Shown: positions 36,931 to 46,534, counted from the stretch's first letter. The stretch is DNA of 64,000 bases from an uncultured Pirellulaceae bacterium (GCA_937929805.1 CALFUT010000031.1:62001-126000); one strand, 5' to 3'. A program made the numbers and translations. Notes: generated by a model from the letters alone, not told the origin.

Positions 36931-37935
36931 ATGGCTCGGGCGAGAAGCTGTTCTCGCCTCAGCTTTCTGGAGTTTCTTCCGCTGTCGTTTTCCGCTCGCC
37001 CATCTTGTTACGCCGCTGCATGCCTTGCTCTGCTGGCCATGACTGTTGGCTGCCAAACGCTTCATCCGTTTCGCACCTCGGTGCACCAAAAGACATCGGT
37101 ACTGCGCGAGTGGACTCATTCTGGTCTCGACGCGATGCAGAACGGAAAGCTTGCTCAGGCGCGATCACTCTTTAATCGAGCCGCCAACCAATCGCCTCAA
37201 GATGTCATCGCCCGAGTCAACCTAGCGCGTGCCGACGCACGACTTGGAAACTTGCAAGAAGCAACCGAGCACATGCGGTCCGCAATCGAACTGGATCCGG
37301 CGGAATCGGATTTGCATGTCGAGCTGGGCGAACTTTGCTTTCAGGCTTCGCAACCTGCCGAAGCAACTGCCTGCGTCGCGCGGGCTTTGGAGATCAGTCC
37401 ACGATCCGCAAAAGCTTGGGGCTTGAAAGGAAAACTGTCTCACGGGGCGGGTAACCTCCAACAAGCGCTGTCTGAATACCAACGGTCACTGAGTTACTCG
37501 TCCACTCACGGCATTCACGATGACGAAACCCAAATGTTGATGGCGCAGGTTTATCAACAGCTGGGAAAGCCTACGCGATCCCTTTCCACGGTCGAGCAGC
37601 TTTTAAGCCGCTATCCGCGAGATCGACAGCCGGAGAACGCATTGCTGGCCAAGGGCAAAACATTGATGCAGCTTGACCAGCTGGGACCGGCGATGGACGT
37701 TTTGGCCATCGCGTGTGAGCGGCCGGATGCGTCGCTCGAATCGCACCTTCGTTTGGGCGAAGCTCAATTGCTTAGCGGACACCGCGCGCAGGCCCGGCAG
37801 ACTATCGCGCAGGCCAGACAGCAGTACCCAGACGAACCGCTACTAGCGGAACTGCAGACTCAGCTGAGTGGCCAAGACCGAACCGTCATCGCCGGGCGAG
37901 AATCGATCGACGTCGATGGGCCAATCGTTCGCTGA
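36931..37935 (+). CDS. TPR-repeat lipoprotein
   Basis: 334 residues from the ATG at 36931. A GTG at 36877 would add 18 residues. The hydrophobic segment ends LLAMTVGC, a lipobox with Cys near 41. At least five TPR-like repeats follow (for example GLDAMQNGKLAQARSLFNRA, DARLGNLQEATEHMRSAIEL, ELCFQASQPAEATACVARAL and GNLQQALSEYQRSL). A scaffold role at the cell surface or periplasm is inferred. The upstream gene is divergent. Confidence 0.78.
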   Translation: MARARSCSRLSFLEFLPLSFSARPSCYAAACLALLAMTVGCQTLHPFRTSVHQKTSVLREWTHSGLDAMQNGKLAQARSLFNRAANQSPQDVIARVNLARADARLGNLQEATEHMRSAIELDPAESDLHVELGELCFQASQPAEATACVARALEISPRSAKAWGLKGKLSHGAGNLQQALSEYQRSLSYSSTHGIHDDETQMLMAQVYQQLGKPTRSLSTVEQLLSRYPRDRQPENALLAKGKTLMQLDQLGPAMDVLAIACERPDASLESHLRLGEAQLLSGHRAQARQTIAQARQQYPDEPLLAELQTQLSGQDRTVIAGRESIDVDGPIVR

Positions 37936-38272
37936 CGCGGTCTAGTTCCAACCATTCCGACTCCACCAAAAGTAGTGGCTGACTGAAAATTCGAATTCGA
38001 TTCCCAGCCACAAATTCGGTCTAATTGGCGCAACCGGAATCCGGTCAGAGCAACCACGCGATCCAGCAACTCGTTTTCTCAGTTCTTACGACTCATATGC
38101 GACGAAGCTGCAGTATTCGGGCCGAATTTTTCGATAACTCGTCGGTGACATGGCTAACTGCAACCTATTCTTCGATGGCTGCCTCAACGAGCGTCAACTG
38201 CCCGAGAATCAACAGCCATGTCTTTTGCATGACTCAGCGGAAGCTGAGAGTTTTCAACCTAACGAGTGTCCT
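37936..38272. other. 337 bp spacer with a small hairpin at its end
   Basis: No gene seen. A frame from 38150 runs into the next gene but its first 41 codons look non-coding. The only structure noted is the hairpin at 38233-38248. Confidence 0.4.
38233..38248 (+). promoter_or_regulatory. Stem-loop just upstream of the 82-residue gene
   Basis: CTCAGC, loop GGAA, GCTGAG form a perfect 6 bp stem, followed by AGTTTTC. It lies 24 bp before the ATG at 38273, so it would be in the mRNA leader. It could be an attenuator or a stability element. The role is speculative. Confidence 0.35.
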
Positions 38273-38521
38273 ATGACCGTCGAAAACAAAACTTTTGGAA
38301 CCAGTGCCAACGCCAAATTTATGGACCGCCGCGATCCAGACGCGAGCAACACGTCTCCGGGTTTTGAGCGTCGTCAGTTTTCCGACAGCCACGCAAGTCT
38401 GTCTGAAGAAGCGGCCGAGCTGGGAAAAGCCATCGACCAGTACAAGTTGATGAATCGCCGCAGATACATTTCGTACGAAGAAATGCTGAACATCGTGAAA
38501 TCGCTTGGTTACAGCAAGTAG
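38273..38521 (+). CDS. Small conserved planctomycete protein, unknown function
   Basis: 82 residues from the ATG at 38273. The second half is highly patterned: SLSEEAAELGKAIDQYKLMN, then RRRYISYEEMLNIVKSLGY. From memory, similar short proteins with an ELG-AID-YK and RR-x-ISYEEML-x-SLGY core recur in Pirellulaceae. The N-terminus is polar and probably disordered. It resembles no known DNA-binding fold that I can name. Confidence 0.7.
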   Translation: MTVENKTFGTSANAKFMDRRDPDASNTSPGFERRQFSDSHASLSEEAAELGKAIDQYKLMNRRRYISYEEMLNIVKSLGYSK

Positions 38522-38593
38522 TTAACGCAAGGAGTCCGCGAACGCTCGCTCAGTCTTGAACCGGCTTTCGCCTCACTGCTATCTCTCTCACTG

Positions 38594-39580
38594 CTATCTC
38601 TTCAACGATCCCAACCGCCCCTTTAGCAACGGGTCTGTCAGCTGATCGATCGATAGCAAGCCGACAGTTTTGCTATCCGACCCAACCACCAAAGCAAGCG
38701 TTTGACGGCTGGCTTGCATCTGCATGATCGCCTCGCCAAACAACTCTTCGGCGGGAATCTTCATGAGTGGCTCGACTTTGCGAGCCGAAATCTTTCGCTT
38801 GGCATCAATCACCAGTTCGACCGTTCGGATGTGACCGATCAGGTTGTTCTTCGTACGCTCAAACACGGGGATGTCCGGCAGCTTTTTCGATCGAGCGAGC
38901 TTCAACGCCTTTTCGCGAGTTGTACCGACCTTGATCGCGTTCACGCGAGCGATGGGCGTGCACACTTCTTTGACGGGCTTGGATGCCACGACGAAAAAGT
39001 TCTGGCTTAGCTCTCGTTGCGTCGGATGCAGGATTCCGGCTTCCGTTCCTTCGTCAATTGCTTCGACCAAATCCGTTCGAGCCATTTCCGACCGAGTTCG
39101 CTGCGGTGCCGCTCCAACCACTTTTTCGAGCACTCGGTTCAAACCCCAGAGAACAATAGAGATTGGAAAAACGATCACGGTGAACAGCAATACCAGCGGC
39201 GATGCCAGCCGAAGCATGTAATTGGGCGCGTGGTAAAACAAATTCTTTGGCAACAGTTCGCCATAGATAAACAAACCAGGCGCCAGCAGAACCGGGGCCA
39301 ACATCTCGGCCGTTTGGGAATGCGTAAATTCCTGTGCCAACAACACGATGGCAAGTGACGTCATGTAGTTGGCCAAATTGTTACCAATCAACATCGTCGC
39401 CACGAACAACGAAGGCTGGTTAATCAATTTCAACAGGTAGCTTGAGATGCGATCGCCATCCAACGCCGCCATGACCAAGCGAACACGGCTGGCGCGGTAG
39501 AAACCCGTCTCACTGCCACTGAAACTGGCACTTAAAAAGACGCCAACGACCAAGAGAACCAGAGCCACCATCAAGATCAT
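38594..39580 (-). CDS. CNNM (DUF21) domain protein with CBS domains
   Basis: 328 residues. The DUF21/CNNM membrane domain (about 1-190) shows SASFSGSETGFYRASRVRL, LLIGNNLANYMTSLA and GELLPKNLFYHAPN. A CBS pair follows (VCTPIARVNAIKVGTTREKA to VGLLSIDQLTDPLL). The C-terminal CorC_HlyC domain is missing. CNNM proteins transport or sense Mg2+. It starts inside the last codons of the paralogue upstream (4 bp overlap), so the pair is one operon and may act as a heteromer. Confidence 0.88.
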   Translation of the reverse strand: MILMVALVLLVVGVFLSASFSGSETGFYRASRVRLVMAALDGDRISSYLLKLINQPSLFVATMLIGNNLANYMTSLAIVLLAQEFTHSQTAEMLAPVLLAPGLFIYGELLPKNLFYHAPNYMLRLASPLVLLFTVIVFPISIVLWGLNRVLEKVVGAAPQRTRSEMARTDLVEAIDEGTEAGILHPTQRELSQNFFVVASKPVKEVCTPIARVNAIKVGTTREKALKLARSKKLPDIPVFERTKNNLIGHIRTVELVIDAKRKISARKVEPLMKIPAEELFGEAIMQMQASRQTLALVVGSDSKTVGLLSIDQLTDPLLKGRLGSLKR

Positions 39581-40857
39581 CGCCGGTCCTCCGATGAAGG
39601 CCGTTCCACCAGAGTCACTTCCACCAGCAAATCGCCCCGTTGAGGCGCATCAATGACCTTCAGCAGTAAGGGCCCCCACTCGCACGAGTCGCCCCTTTTC
39701 GCCAACCGCTGAAGTTCTTCTTGAATCACGCCGCGAACGGTCACGCTGTCAGTTTCAGGAAGCTCGATCTGAAATCGACGCGACAGCTGGCGAAGACTCA
39801 TGATGCCAGCCACTCGCCAACGGTTTGGCTCGACTTCCTCGACAGGCGGTAGGTCCAGCAATCGATTGGCTCGGCTGGGCGAGTAAACGAAAACCGTTTC
39901 CAGAATGTCTTCGATCGTCAAAATTCCAATTGTTTCGCCATGCTCATTGACCACGACCGTTACTTCGCGGTCGCGATAGGTCATCTTCTCCAAGGCGTCG
40001 GCCACCGTGGCACACCACGGAAGATACAGAACCGGCGTTGCCAGTTTTTCAAGATTTCGATCGGGAAGTTCATACTGGTTGTCCAGCCGAATCGCTTTTT
40101 CAATATTATCGCTATCGACTTCAGTGACCAACAAATAGCCACTGGCAGGAATTTTTCTGTTTAGATCCGCAAGATTCACGGGAGGCTGATAATGATTGAA
40201 CTGCGTCCTCGGCCGCATCCATTCCTCGACCAAAATGTTTGACAGTTGAACGACATTTTGAAGCACGGCTTGCTCTTGCCGAATCAAGTTCGGGTCGGCA
40301 CCCGAATGCTCGATCGCTCGCTCAAGATCCGAAACGTCGATTTCAGCTTCCGCTTCAAAGCCGGGCCAGATCAGTCGCGTTGAAATTAAGTTAATCGACT
40401 GCAACAACGGCATGATGGGATCCACCAATCGCACTGCCAAAGACAAGGGAAAGCTAACCGTCTGAGCCAGCAGCGCCGGTTTGAGCACGGCAAAACTTTT
40501 TGGCAACATCTCGCTGAACAAGATGATCGCCAGCAACGAGGCCACCGCAAACCCAACCGCAGCAGACTGACCGAACGCAGCGTTTCGCTCAATCTGGATC
40601 GCGCAAATTGAGCTGATAGAAAAGTAGGCGATATTGATCACCAAATTCCAGAACAGCACCGCCGAAAGCAGACGCTCGGGCGTCTCCAGCAACGCTGCTG
40701 CCATTCGCTGTGCCGGATTGCCTGACGCGAGGACTCGCCGGTCCCTTGGTTGCAGAAAAAACAGGGCTGCTTCGCTGGCGGAAAAGAACGCGGAACAAAC
40801 CAGCAGCACCGCCATGGTCACCAACCAAGGCAACAACATCGGAAGCAAGTCATCCAT
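39577..40857 (-). CDS. HlyC/CorC family CNNM transporter
   Basis: 426 residues. DUF21 (about 1-190) has ACSAFFSASEAALFFLQPRD and FSEMLPKSFAVLKP. CBS domains follow (EEWMRPRTQFNHYQPP; VVNEHGETIGILTIEDILE), then the CorC_HlyC domain near the end with RWRVAGIMSLRQL. The complete domain set suggests a Mg2+/Co2+ efflux protein. It overlaps the preceding ABC permease gene by 8 bp and the next CNNM gene by 4 bp. Confidence 0.9.
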   Translation of the reverse strand: MDDLLPMLLPWLVTMAVLLVCSAFFSASEAALFFLQPRDRRVLASGNPAQRMAAALLETPERLLSAVLFWNLVINIAYFSISSICAIQIERNAAFGQSAAVGFAVASLLAIILFSEMLPKSFAVLKPALLAQTVSFPLSLAVRLVDPIMPLLQSINLISTRLIWPGFEAEAEIDVSDLERAIEHSGADPNLIRQEQAVLQNVVQLSNILVEEWMRPRTQFNHYQPPVNLADLNRKIPASGYLLVTEVDSDNIEKAIRLDNQYELPDRNLEKLATPVLYLPWCATVADALEKMTYRDREVTVVVNEHGETIGILTIEDILETVFVYSPSRANRLLDLPPVEEVEPNRWRVAGIMSLRQLSRRFQIELPETDSVTVRGVIQEELQRLAKRGDSCEWGPLLLKVIDAPQRGDLLVEVTLVERPSSEDRR

Positions 40858-42823
40858 TTTGCGTCGCTTTGGACTGCCCGGAGTAAACCAAGAATTCGCT
40901 CAATCGCGGAATCACGATCGCCGTCGTGGCAAATCCATACGCGAACGTGACCGCCAGCAGCGCACCGAGATAGCGTTCCAGCAACAGACTGGTGATGCAA
41001 TAGAACATCGTGATCGGTAACACCAGCGATGCCAACGCTAAAGCGGACGACTGCATGTTCCAACCGAGCGCAACGTACAATCCGATCGCTCCACCAACGA
41101 TGCAAGCCAAAAACGGAGCTAATTGCGCTTCCACATTTCCTGTGAACGAGACCATCATGACCATGCTGGTCACAACCCCCAAGAACAAAAAGAAAACCGT
41201 TCCTAGGCTGACTGCAATCGCTTGTCGGCTGGTGGCGTTGGACATTCCCGCATGAATCCCTAGTGCAGAAACGAACAACCCAATGACAGAAAAACCAATG
41301 CCCAAATAAACAAGGTTCTCAAGCGAAACGACTCGGTGGAACCACAAATACACACACATCAATAACGGTAGCAGCAACATGTCCAGCGACACGAACAAGA
41401 TCCCCAGCCACTTGCCAAACAGAAACTCAGTGGGAGAAATATCGGTCACTCGCAGTAGATCTAACGCTCGTCCATCTCGTTCGGAAGTGATCGAGGTCAC
41501 CGCCAACGCATTAACCATGACTAGGCTGACGAACATCAAAGGAGCCAATGGCTTGGCAATGGCCGGGATTTTGACTCCTTCGTCCAGCGTCGTCCGAGTC
41601 GCAGCGCCCGAATCGACCATCGACCATAGAGCCACGAAAACGGCGATCGCCATCAACCAATAAACGGCTCGAATAAACAAGATCTTGCGACCGTAGGCCC
41701 AAGTGCAGGTTTCCCGCCATAAAACCGGGTTGTCCCAGACACGCCGACTATTCTGACCGACTTTTCGTGACCGATCATCGATATGGGTTCCGCCGACCAT
41801 CGCGCGGCCAACGATTTTTGGGTCGTCAGTCGCATTATCTTCCAGTGAGACTTTGCCGGTGAAAACGTCGACTCCCTGAGTTGCCTCAACCTGCTGTCCA
41901 AGCCGAACCTCCCGATTCGGGTTCCAGCGACGGACTCGAACGATCGCAATCGCGGACAGTAAAACCGAAACCGCGCCGGCAACGATCAGAAACGGAGCGA
42001 CCGTTTGCGGCCAAGTAGAGTGAATGGTCGAGTCACAGGCGGCCAGCACGGCTCGCAATGGATTGGTCGCCGAGGCAATCTGATTTCCAGTAAATCCCGC
42101 AACGCCTTGGCCGGTGAGACCAACGCCCTCAAAGAAGCCAATCCAGATCACGATGGCCAGCAGAACCAACGCCAGCGTTTGAAATGTTTTCTCTCGCCAT
42201 AACGCGATGGTGGCACCAAGGGCTCCAGCAGCAATCGCGGCGGCAATGGTAACGGCAAACGTCCAACCGACTTGCTCAAACGAGGTGCCTCCAAACAAAA
42301 CGATCAGCATGAAGATCGGCAGGCTGGTCAACAGCATCACGCCAATGTTCAACAGACTGGCGAACAGTTTTCCTAGGACCAGCTCGCTATTGGTCAAACG
42401 ACTCATCAGCAACAGGATCAACGTCTGACGATCCTTCTCGATCGCGATGTTGCTGGCCGATTGGACGGCAGACAAAAACATGATCAATGCCAGTTGCAAC
42501 GGAGCCAGAATTTGGAACAACACGGTTCCAAACCGAGCCATGTCTCCAACGTTTCGAATCTGCTGCGTTCCCGCCAAGATCATCCACAACGTGCAAGTAA
42601 TCAGCAATAGAAACAGACCGTAGACGGTCCTCATCACGTAATGTCGCACTCGGCGCGGGGCGACGGCTGCTTCGCGAGAAAATACTGGACCAATGAGCAC
42701 GGTTGGAGCGATACAAAAAAAGAAACGGAAACTCTGCCACCTATTATGACTGGGCCCGGTCGGACGTTCCACCGGTAAGGCGGAAGGCCAGATGAAACCT
42801 ATTTGTGGATGCCGCTGAAACAT
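40850..42823 (-). CDS. Large ABC-2-type transporter permease
   Basis: 657 residues with about twelve transmembrane helices in two similar halves. Each half has an exporter-type motif, SNIAIEKDRQTLILLLMSRL in the first and SITSERDGRALDLLRVTDIS in the second, followed by the GK-(W/L)-hydrophobic segment (LGKLFASL, FGKWLGIL). These E-(K/R)-(D/E)-x-LL-x-S/T segments are the coupling helices of ABC-2 permeases. No ATPase gene is adjacent. The first 60 residues before VFSREAAVAPRR may not be translated. The two CNNM genes follow with overlaps. Confidence 0.85.
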   Translation of the reverse strand: MFQRHPQIGFIWPSALPVERPTGPSHNRWQSFRFFFCIAPTVLIGPVFSREAAVAPRRVRHYVMRTVYGLFLLLITCTLWMILAGTQQIRNVGDMARFGTVLFQILAPLQLALIMFLSAVQSASNIAIEKDRQTLILLLMSRLTNSELVLGKLFASLLNIGVMLLTSLPIFMLIVLFGGTSFEQVGWTFAVTIAAAIAAGALGATIALWREKTFQTLALVLLAIVIWIGFFEGVGLTGQGVAGFTGNQIASATNPLRAVLAACDSTIHSTWPQTVAPFLIVAGAVSVLLSAIAIVRVRRWNPNREVRLGQQVEATQGVDVFTGKVSLEDNATDDPKIVGRAMVGGTHIDDRSRKVGQNSRRVWDNPVLWRETCTWAYGRKILFIRAVYWLMAIAVFVALWSMVDSGAATRTTLDEGVKIPAIAKPLAPLMFVSLVMVNALAVTSITSERDGRALDLLRVTDISPTEFLFGKWLGILFVSLDMLLLPLLMCVYLWFHRVVSLENLVYLGIGFSVIGLFVSALGIHAGMSNATSRQAIAVSLGTVFFLFLGVVTSMVMMVSFTGNVEAQLAPFLACIVGGAIGLYVALGWNMQSSALALASLVLPITMFYCITSLLLERYLGALLAVTFAYGFATTAIVIPRLSEFLVYSGQSKATQNG

Positions 42824-43142
42824 TGACGCATTCTATCTGCACGCGGGCATATTCCATTTCGCGTCTAATCTAAAGGCTTTTAGTCGATAACTTCAGGCCG
42901 CAAGATCGTTACGAGCCTGACAGGTCACGGGTTCTGTCGGATCGATTATATTGGAGCGTCTGTTTGCGGGACAATCTGACGCTGGCGGACGATAAAGCGT
43001 GGGTGGCGGCGACGTCGGCCACGGACGAACAGTTTCAAAGTTCGATCAATCCGATCGCTGGTCACCAACCTATCTAACGCAACCTCATTCCTGTCCAACC
43101 CTCCCTGCAGAAAACGCCAAACGGCGCCACGATAAACCGCTT
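42824..43142. other. 319 bp spacer between divergent permease and GTPase genes
   Basis: Contains divergent promoters by position. An in-frame extension of the GTPase gene back to 42999 is open but begins GGGDVGHGR, which does not look like the family, so I treat it as non-coding. No repeat or hairpin with T-run seen. Confidence 0.4.
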
Positions 43143-44696
43143 ATGAAACTTGGCAAAACATTTTCGGGTCTGATGATCGTCGTACTGGCGGCCGCAATCG
43201 GAATGGCACTGATCTACCTGCCAAACTTGATCATCAGCAACTACGTTGTCGTGACAGGACTTGGCGGCATTTGGGCAACACTGTACCTAGTCGCGATCGG
43301 ACTGGGAGTATTGCTGCTACTGGCCAGTGCAGGGTGGACAGTCTGGAAGATGTGGGGCGCTTCGATTACGAAAAGCCGCCGGCGCGCCCGCCGCAACCTA
43401 AATCCGAGCGAACTTTCATCGGGCCAACGCGATCGGGAGATCGAAGAAAACATCGACGAGGTTGAACGCCTTCGTGCCGAGGCGCTCAATGAGGAAGGGT
43501 TGCAATCCGAACTTGATCCATTGTTGCACGAGATTGAAGCCAAGCGTGAACAGCAAACGCTTGAGATCGTCGCGTTTGGGACGATCAGTAGCGGGAAGTC
43601 GTCTGTCTTGAACTTATTGGCCGGTCGAGACGTTTTCAAGACGGATGTGCGCGGTGGAACGACGGTGACGCGAAACGAAATCCCGTGGAGCGGAATGGAC
43701 AAAGTGACTCTGGTCGACACGCCCGGCATTGGTGAAGTCGATGGCGAAGTTCACGTTAGCGTGGCCGCGGAGTCGGCACTCGACGCGGACATCGTGTTGG
43801 TCGTCGTCGACGGGCCGCTTCGCGAAAGTGAGCATGAGTTAATCGAGCGTCTTGGGCAGATGGAGAAACGAGTCCTAATCTGTTTGAACAAAGCGGATTG
43901 GTATTCGTCGGACGATCAAGACAAGCTAACCAATCAAATTTCGGGGCAAACCGCTGGCATTGTGAAGCCGGTTGACGTCGTGGTCATTCAAGCTCAAGAA
44001 GGATCCCGGATTCGCAAGAAAATTTTGGCCGACGGAACCGAAAAAGAAGAAACGGTCGTCATCGAGGCGGACATCGATCCGCTGGCCGAACGCCTGATTG
44101 AAACGGTCAAGCGTGATGGCAAGGAACTGCTGATGGCCAACGTGCTACTTCGCTCGCGCGGGCTGGTCGAAAAGGCTCGCGCACGAGTGAAAGATTCGCT
44201 CGATCGACAGTCGTGGAACATTGTTGATAAATACATGTGGGGCGCGGGTGGCGTTGCCGCGCTCAGCCCATTTCCCGTGGTTGATCTGCTGGCGGGGTCC
44301 GCGATCTCGACCAAGATGATTCTGGACCTTGCGGAGGTGTATCAACAGAAGGTTGATTTAAACACCGCGTCGAAGTGGCTGGGTGAAATGGGCAAAAACC
44401 TGATCGGCGTACTGGGGGCTCAAGGAGCCGCCGTCGCAACCAGCGCCGTCGTGGCCTCGCTGATCAAAACGATTCCCTTTGCAGGGACCGTTGCGGGAGG
44501 TGTCCTCCAAGGTGCCGTTCAAGCGTTGATCACCAAATGGATTGGTGCGGTGTTCATCGAATACTTCCGCGACGAAATGCAAACACCCGAGGGTGGTCTG
44601 GCCGGGCTGGCACGACGACAATGGGAAGCCGTGACGACCGTCGACGAATTGCGTAAACTGGTTCAGACCGCACGCGGTAAACTGGCCGACGACTAA
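43143..44696 (+). CDS. Membrane GTPase, YcjF/DUF697-like, first of pair
   Basis: 517 residues from the ATG at 43143. Two N-terminal transmembrane helices (about 10-32 and 43-65) and a basic/coiled segment (80-140) precede a GTPase domain: G1 GTISSGKSS (146-154), G2 Thr in GGTTVTRNE, G3 DTPG (192-195), G4 NKAD (249-252). A DUF697-like tail follows with small hydrophobic and glycine-rich helices (SPFPVVDLLAGSAISTKMIL, IKTIPFAGTVAGGVLQG). The second GTPase gene starts 6 bp after the stop. A dynamin-like or Era-like membrane role is inferred. Confidence 0.85.
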   Translation: MKLGKTFSGLMIVVLAAAIGMALIYLPNLIISNYVVVTGLGGIWATLYLVAIGLGVLLLLASAGWTVWKMWGASITKSRRRARRNLNPSELSSGQRDREIEENIDEVERLRAEALNEEGLQSELDPLLHEIEAKREQQTLEIVAFGTISSGKSSVLNLLAGRDVFKTDVRGGTTVTRNEIPWSGMDKVTLVDTPGIGEVDGEVHVSVAAESALDADIVLVVVDGPLRESEHELIERLGQMEKRVLICLNKADWYSSDDQDKLTNQISGQTAGIVKPVDVVVIQAQEGSRIRKKILADGTEKEETVVIEADIDPLAERLIETVKRDGKELLMANVLLRSRGLVEKARARVKDSLDRQSWNIVDKYMWGAGGVAALSPFPVVDLLAGSAISTKMILDLAEVYQQKVDLNTASKWLGEMGKNLIGVLGAQGAAVATSAVVASLIKTIPFAGTVAGGVLQGAVQALITKWIGAVFIEYFRDEMQTPEGGLAGLARRQWEAVTTVDELRKLVQTARGKLADD

Positions 44697-44702
44697 CAAG
44701 CT

Positions 44703-46061
44703 ATGGAATCATTACCCGTGAACGAAACTTCGTCCGCTTCGTCGGTTGACGACCCTCATTACCGCGACGCCGTAAAAGCCGTCGAGGAGACTCTGGCCAA
44801 ACTACAAGGTTGCCCCGAAGCCGAGCGTGATCGGCTGCAATCGGACATCGATCAATTGAACTCGATGTACGAAAAGATCACCAGCGGCAGCATCGAAATT
44901 GTCATCTTTGGTGAGATCAGCACCGGCAAATCCGCGATGGTCAACGCGCTCATCGGACGCGCCGTCGCCGAAGTCGATGTGCAAGGCGGTTGGACCAAAC
45001 AAATCTGGGGCACTCAATGGGAAGGCTCTGGGCACCGGATTGCGGGCCTTGAATCTTCCGAAGTCGTGATCGTTGACACGCCCGGCATCAATGAAGTCGA
45101 CGGAGCCGATCGAGCCGAGCTGGCTGAAATTACTGCTCGACGAGCCGACCTAATTCTATTCGTGACCGATTCAGACTTGAACGAGATCGAATACGCGGCG
45201 TTGGTCGAGCTGGTCGCCGTTCAAAAACCGATCATCCTTGTGTTCAACAAAACGGATCTGTATCCGCAAGACGAACGTGAAAAATTGGTCGCCATGCTGA
45301 CCGAACGAATCAAGGACATCATCCCGGCCGACCACTTGGTGCTGACTTGCGCCGATCCTCGCGAAGTCGAGTACGTGATCGAGCAACCCGATGGTTCCGA
45401 AGTGACTGAGTGGCGAAAGCCCGATCCGGATATCGAACAACTGAAAACGTTGATCCTTGAGACATTGGAAAACGAAGGCTTGGGCCTGATCGCGCTCAAC
45501 GCCGCGATGTATGCCGCCGACAAAAGCGATCGCATCGCTGCACTGCGCATCGAAATGAGAAACCGGCAAGCCGATCACGTGATCTGGACGATGGCCGCCA
45601 CCAAGGCGATGGTCGTGGCGCTTAATGTCGTTCCGGTGCTGGACGTCGTGGGCGGTTTCGCAGTCGACGCGTTGATGATCGTGACGCTTTCCAAAGTCTA
45701 TGGCTTGAATTTTTCGATGACTCAAGCACGCGGGCTGGCCAAGTCCATCGGCGCGGCGGGGGGGATTTATGCCTTGGGTGAATTGACCAACTACGGAGCC
45801 AGTTTATTCAAGGCACTCACGGTCACGTTCGGCACCGCGCTGACGATCATTCCTCAGGGAGCCGCCGCAGGATTCACGTCTTACATTATCGGTCAGGCAG
45901 CCAAGAAATACTTCGAGCAAGGCGGATCGTGGGGCAATGGATCGGCCAAGTCGGTCGTGTCCGAAATTCTCGCGCAGACCGATAAAGATTCGGTGGTCGA
46001 TCACTTAAAAGAAGAGATCCGCGCGAAGCTAATCTGGAATCGACACGCGGACCAATCTTGA
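44703..46061 (+). CDS. GTPase with DUF697-like tail, second of pair
   Basis: 452 residues. An N-terminal helical arm (15-60) leads into G1 GEISTGKSA (70-78), G3 DTPG (125-128) and G4 NKTD (182-185). The C-terminal half repeats the pattern of its neighbour, with hydrophobic helices (VVPVLDVVGGFAVDALMI, GAAGGIYALGELT, IIPQGAAAGFTSYIIGQAAK). Unlike the first GTPase it has no N-terminal transmembrane helices. The two are paralogues and likely partners. The next gene begins 1 bp after the stop. Confidence 0.85.
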   Translation: MESLPVNETSSASSVDDPHYRDAVKAVEETLAKLQGCPEAERDRLQSDIDQLNSMYEKITSGSIEIVIFGEISTGKSAMVNALIGRAVAEVDVQGGWTKQIWGTQWEGSGHRIAGLESSEVVIVDTPGINEVDGADRAELAEITARRADLILFVTDSDLNEIEYAALVELVAVQKPIILVFNKTDLYPQDEREKLVAMLTERIKDIIPADHLVLTCADPREVEYVIEQPDGSEVTEWRKPDPDIEQLKTLILETLENEGLGLIALNAAMYAADKSDRIAALRIEMRNRQADHVIWTMAATKAMVVALNVVPVLDVVGGFAVDALMIVTLSKVYGLNFSMTQARGLAKSIGAAGGIYALGELTNYGASLFKALTVTFGTALTIIPQGAAAGFTSYIIGQAAKKYFEQGGSWGNGSAKSVVSEILAQTDKDSVVDHLKEEIRAKLIWNRHADQS

Positions 46062-46062
46062 A

Positions 46063-46533
46063 ATGAGCGATAAAAAATCCATCCTGTTCGTCTGCTTAGG
46101 GAACATCTGTCGCTCGCCCACCGGCGATGGCGTGATGCAACACTTGGTGGAAGAGCGTGGCCTCGAATCGCAAGTTGAAATCGACTCGGCCGGCACGATC
46201 GGCTACCACACCGGCCACGCAGCCGACGACCGGATGCAGGCGGCCGCAAGGAAGCGAGGGTACGATCTGACCAGCCGATCGCGAAAGATCACACCGCGCG
46301 ATCTTGAGACGTTCGATCTGGTGATCGCGATGGACCGCGAAAATTATCAGGACATTCAGCACGTGCATGAATCGCCAACCGCCACAGTCAAATTGCTTAG
46401 CGACTGGCTGGGTGACGAGTGGCCCAGCGACGTGCCGGATCCCTATTATGGCGGAGCCGAAGGGTTCGAGTACGTGCTGGACATGATCGAAGCCGCGTGT
46501 CCGTTGATCTTGGACGAATTGGTCAGCCAATAA
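46063..46533 (+). CDS. Low-molecular-weight protein tyrosine phosphatase
   Basis: 156 residues. The P-loop is VCLGNICRSP near residue 8 (C-x5-R-S), and the acid loop is DPYYGG near 125. It is full length with the nucleophilic Cys and general-acid Asp. Family members remove phosphate from phosphotyrosine, and LMW-PTP-A type enzymes are also known to act on ribulosamine 5-phosphates on glycated proteins. The next gene on this strand is a fructosamine-kinase homologue, which points to the second role. Confidence 0.93.
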   Translation: MSDKKSILFVCLGNICRSPTGDGVMQHLVEERGLESQVEIDSAGTIGYHTGHAADDRMQAAARKRGYDLTSRSRKITPRDLETFDLVIAMDRENYQDIQHVHESPTATVKLLSDWLGDEWPSDVPDPYYGGAEGFEYVLDMIEAACPLILDELVSQ

Positions 46534-46534
46534 T

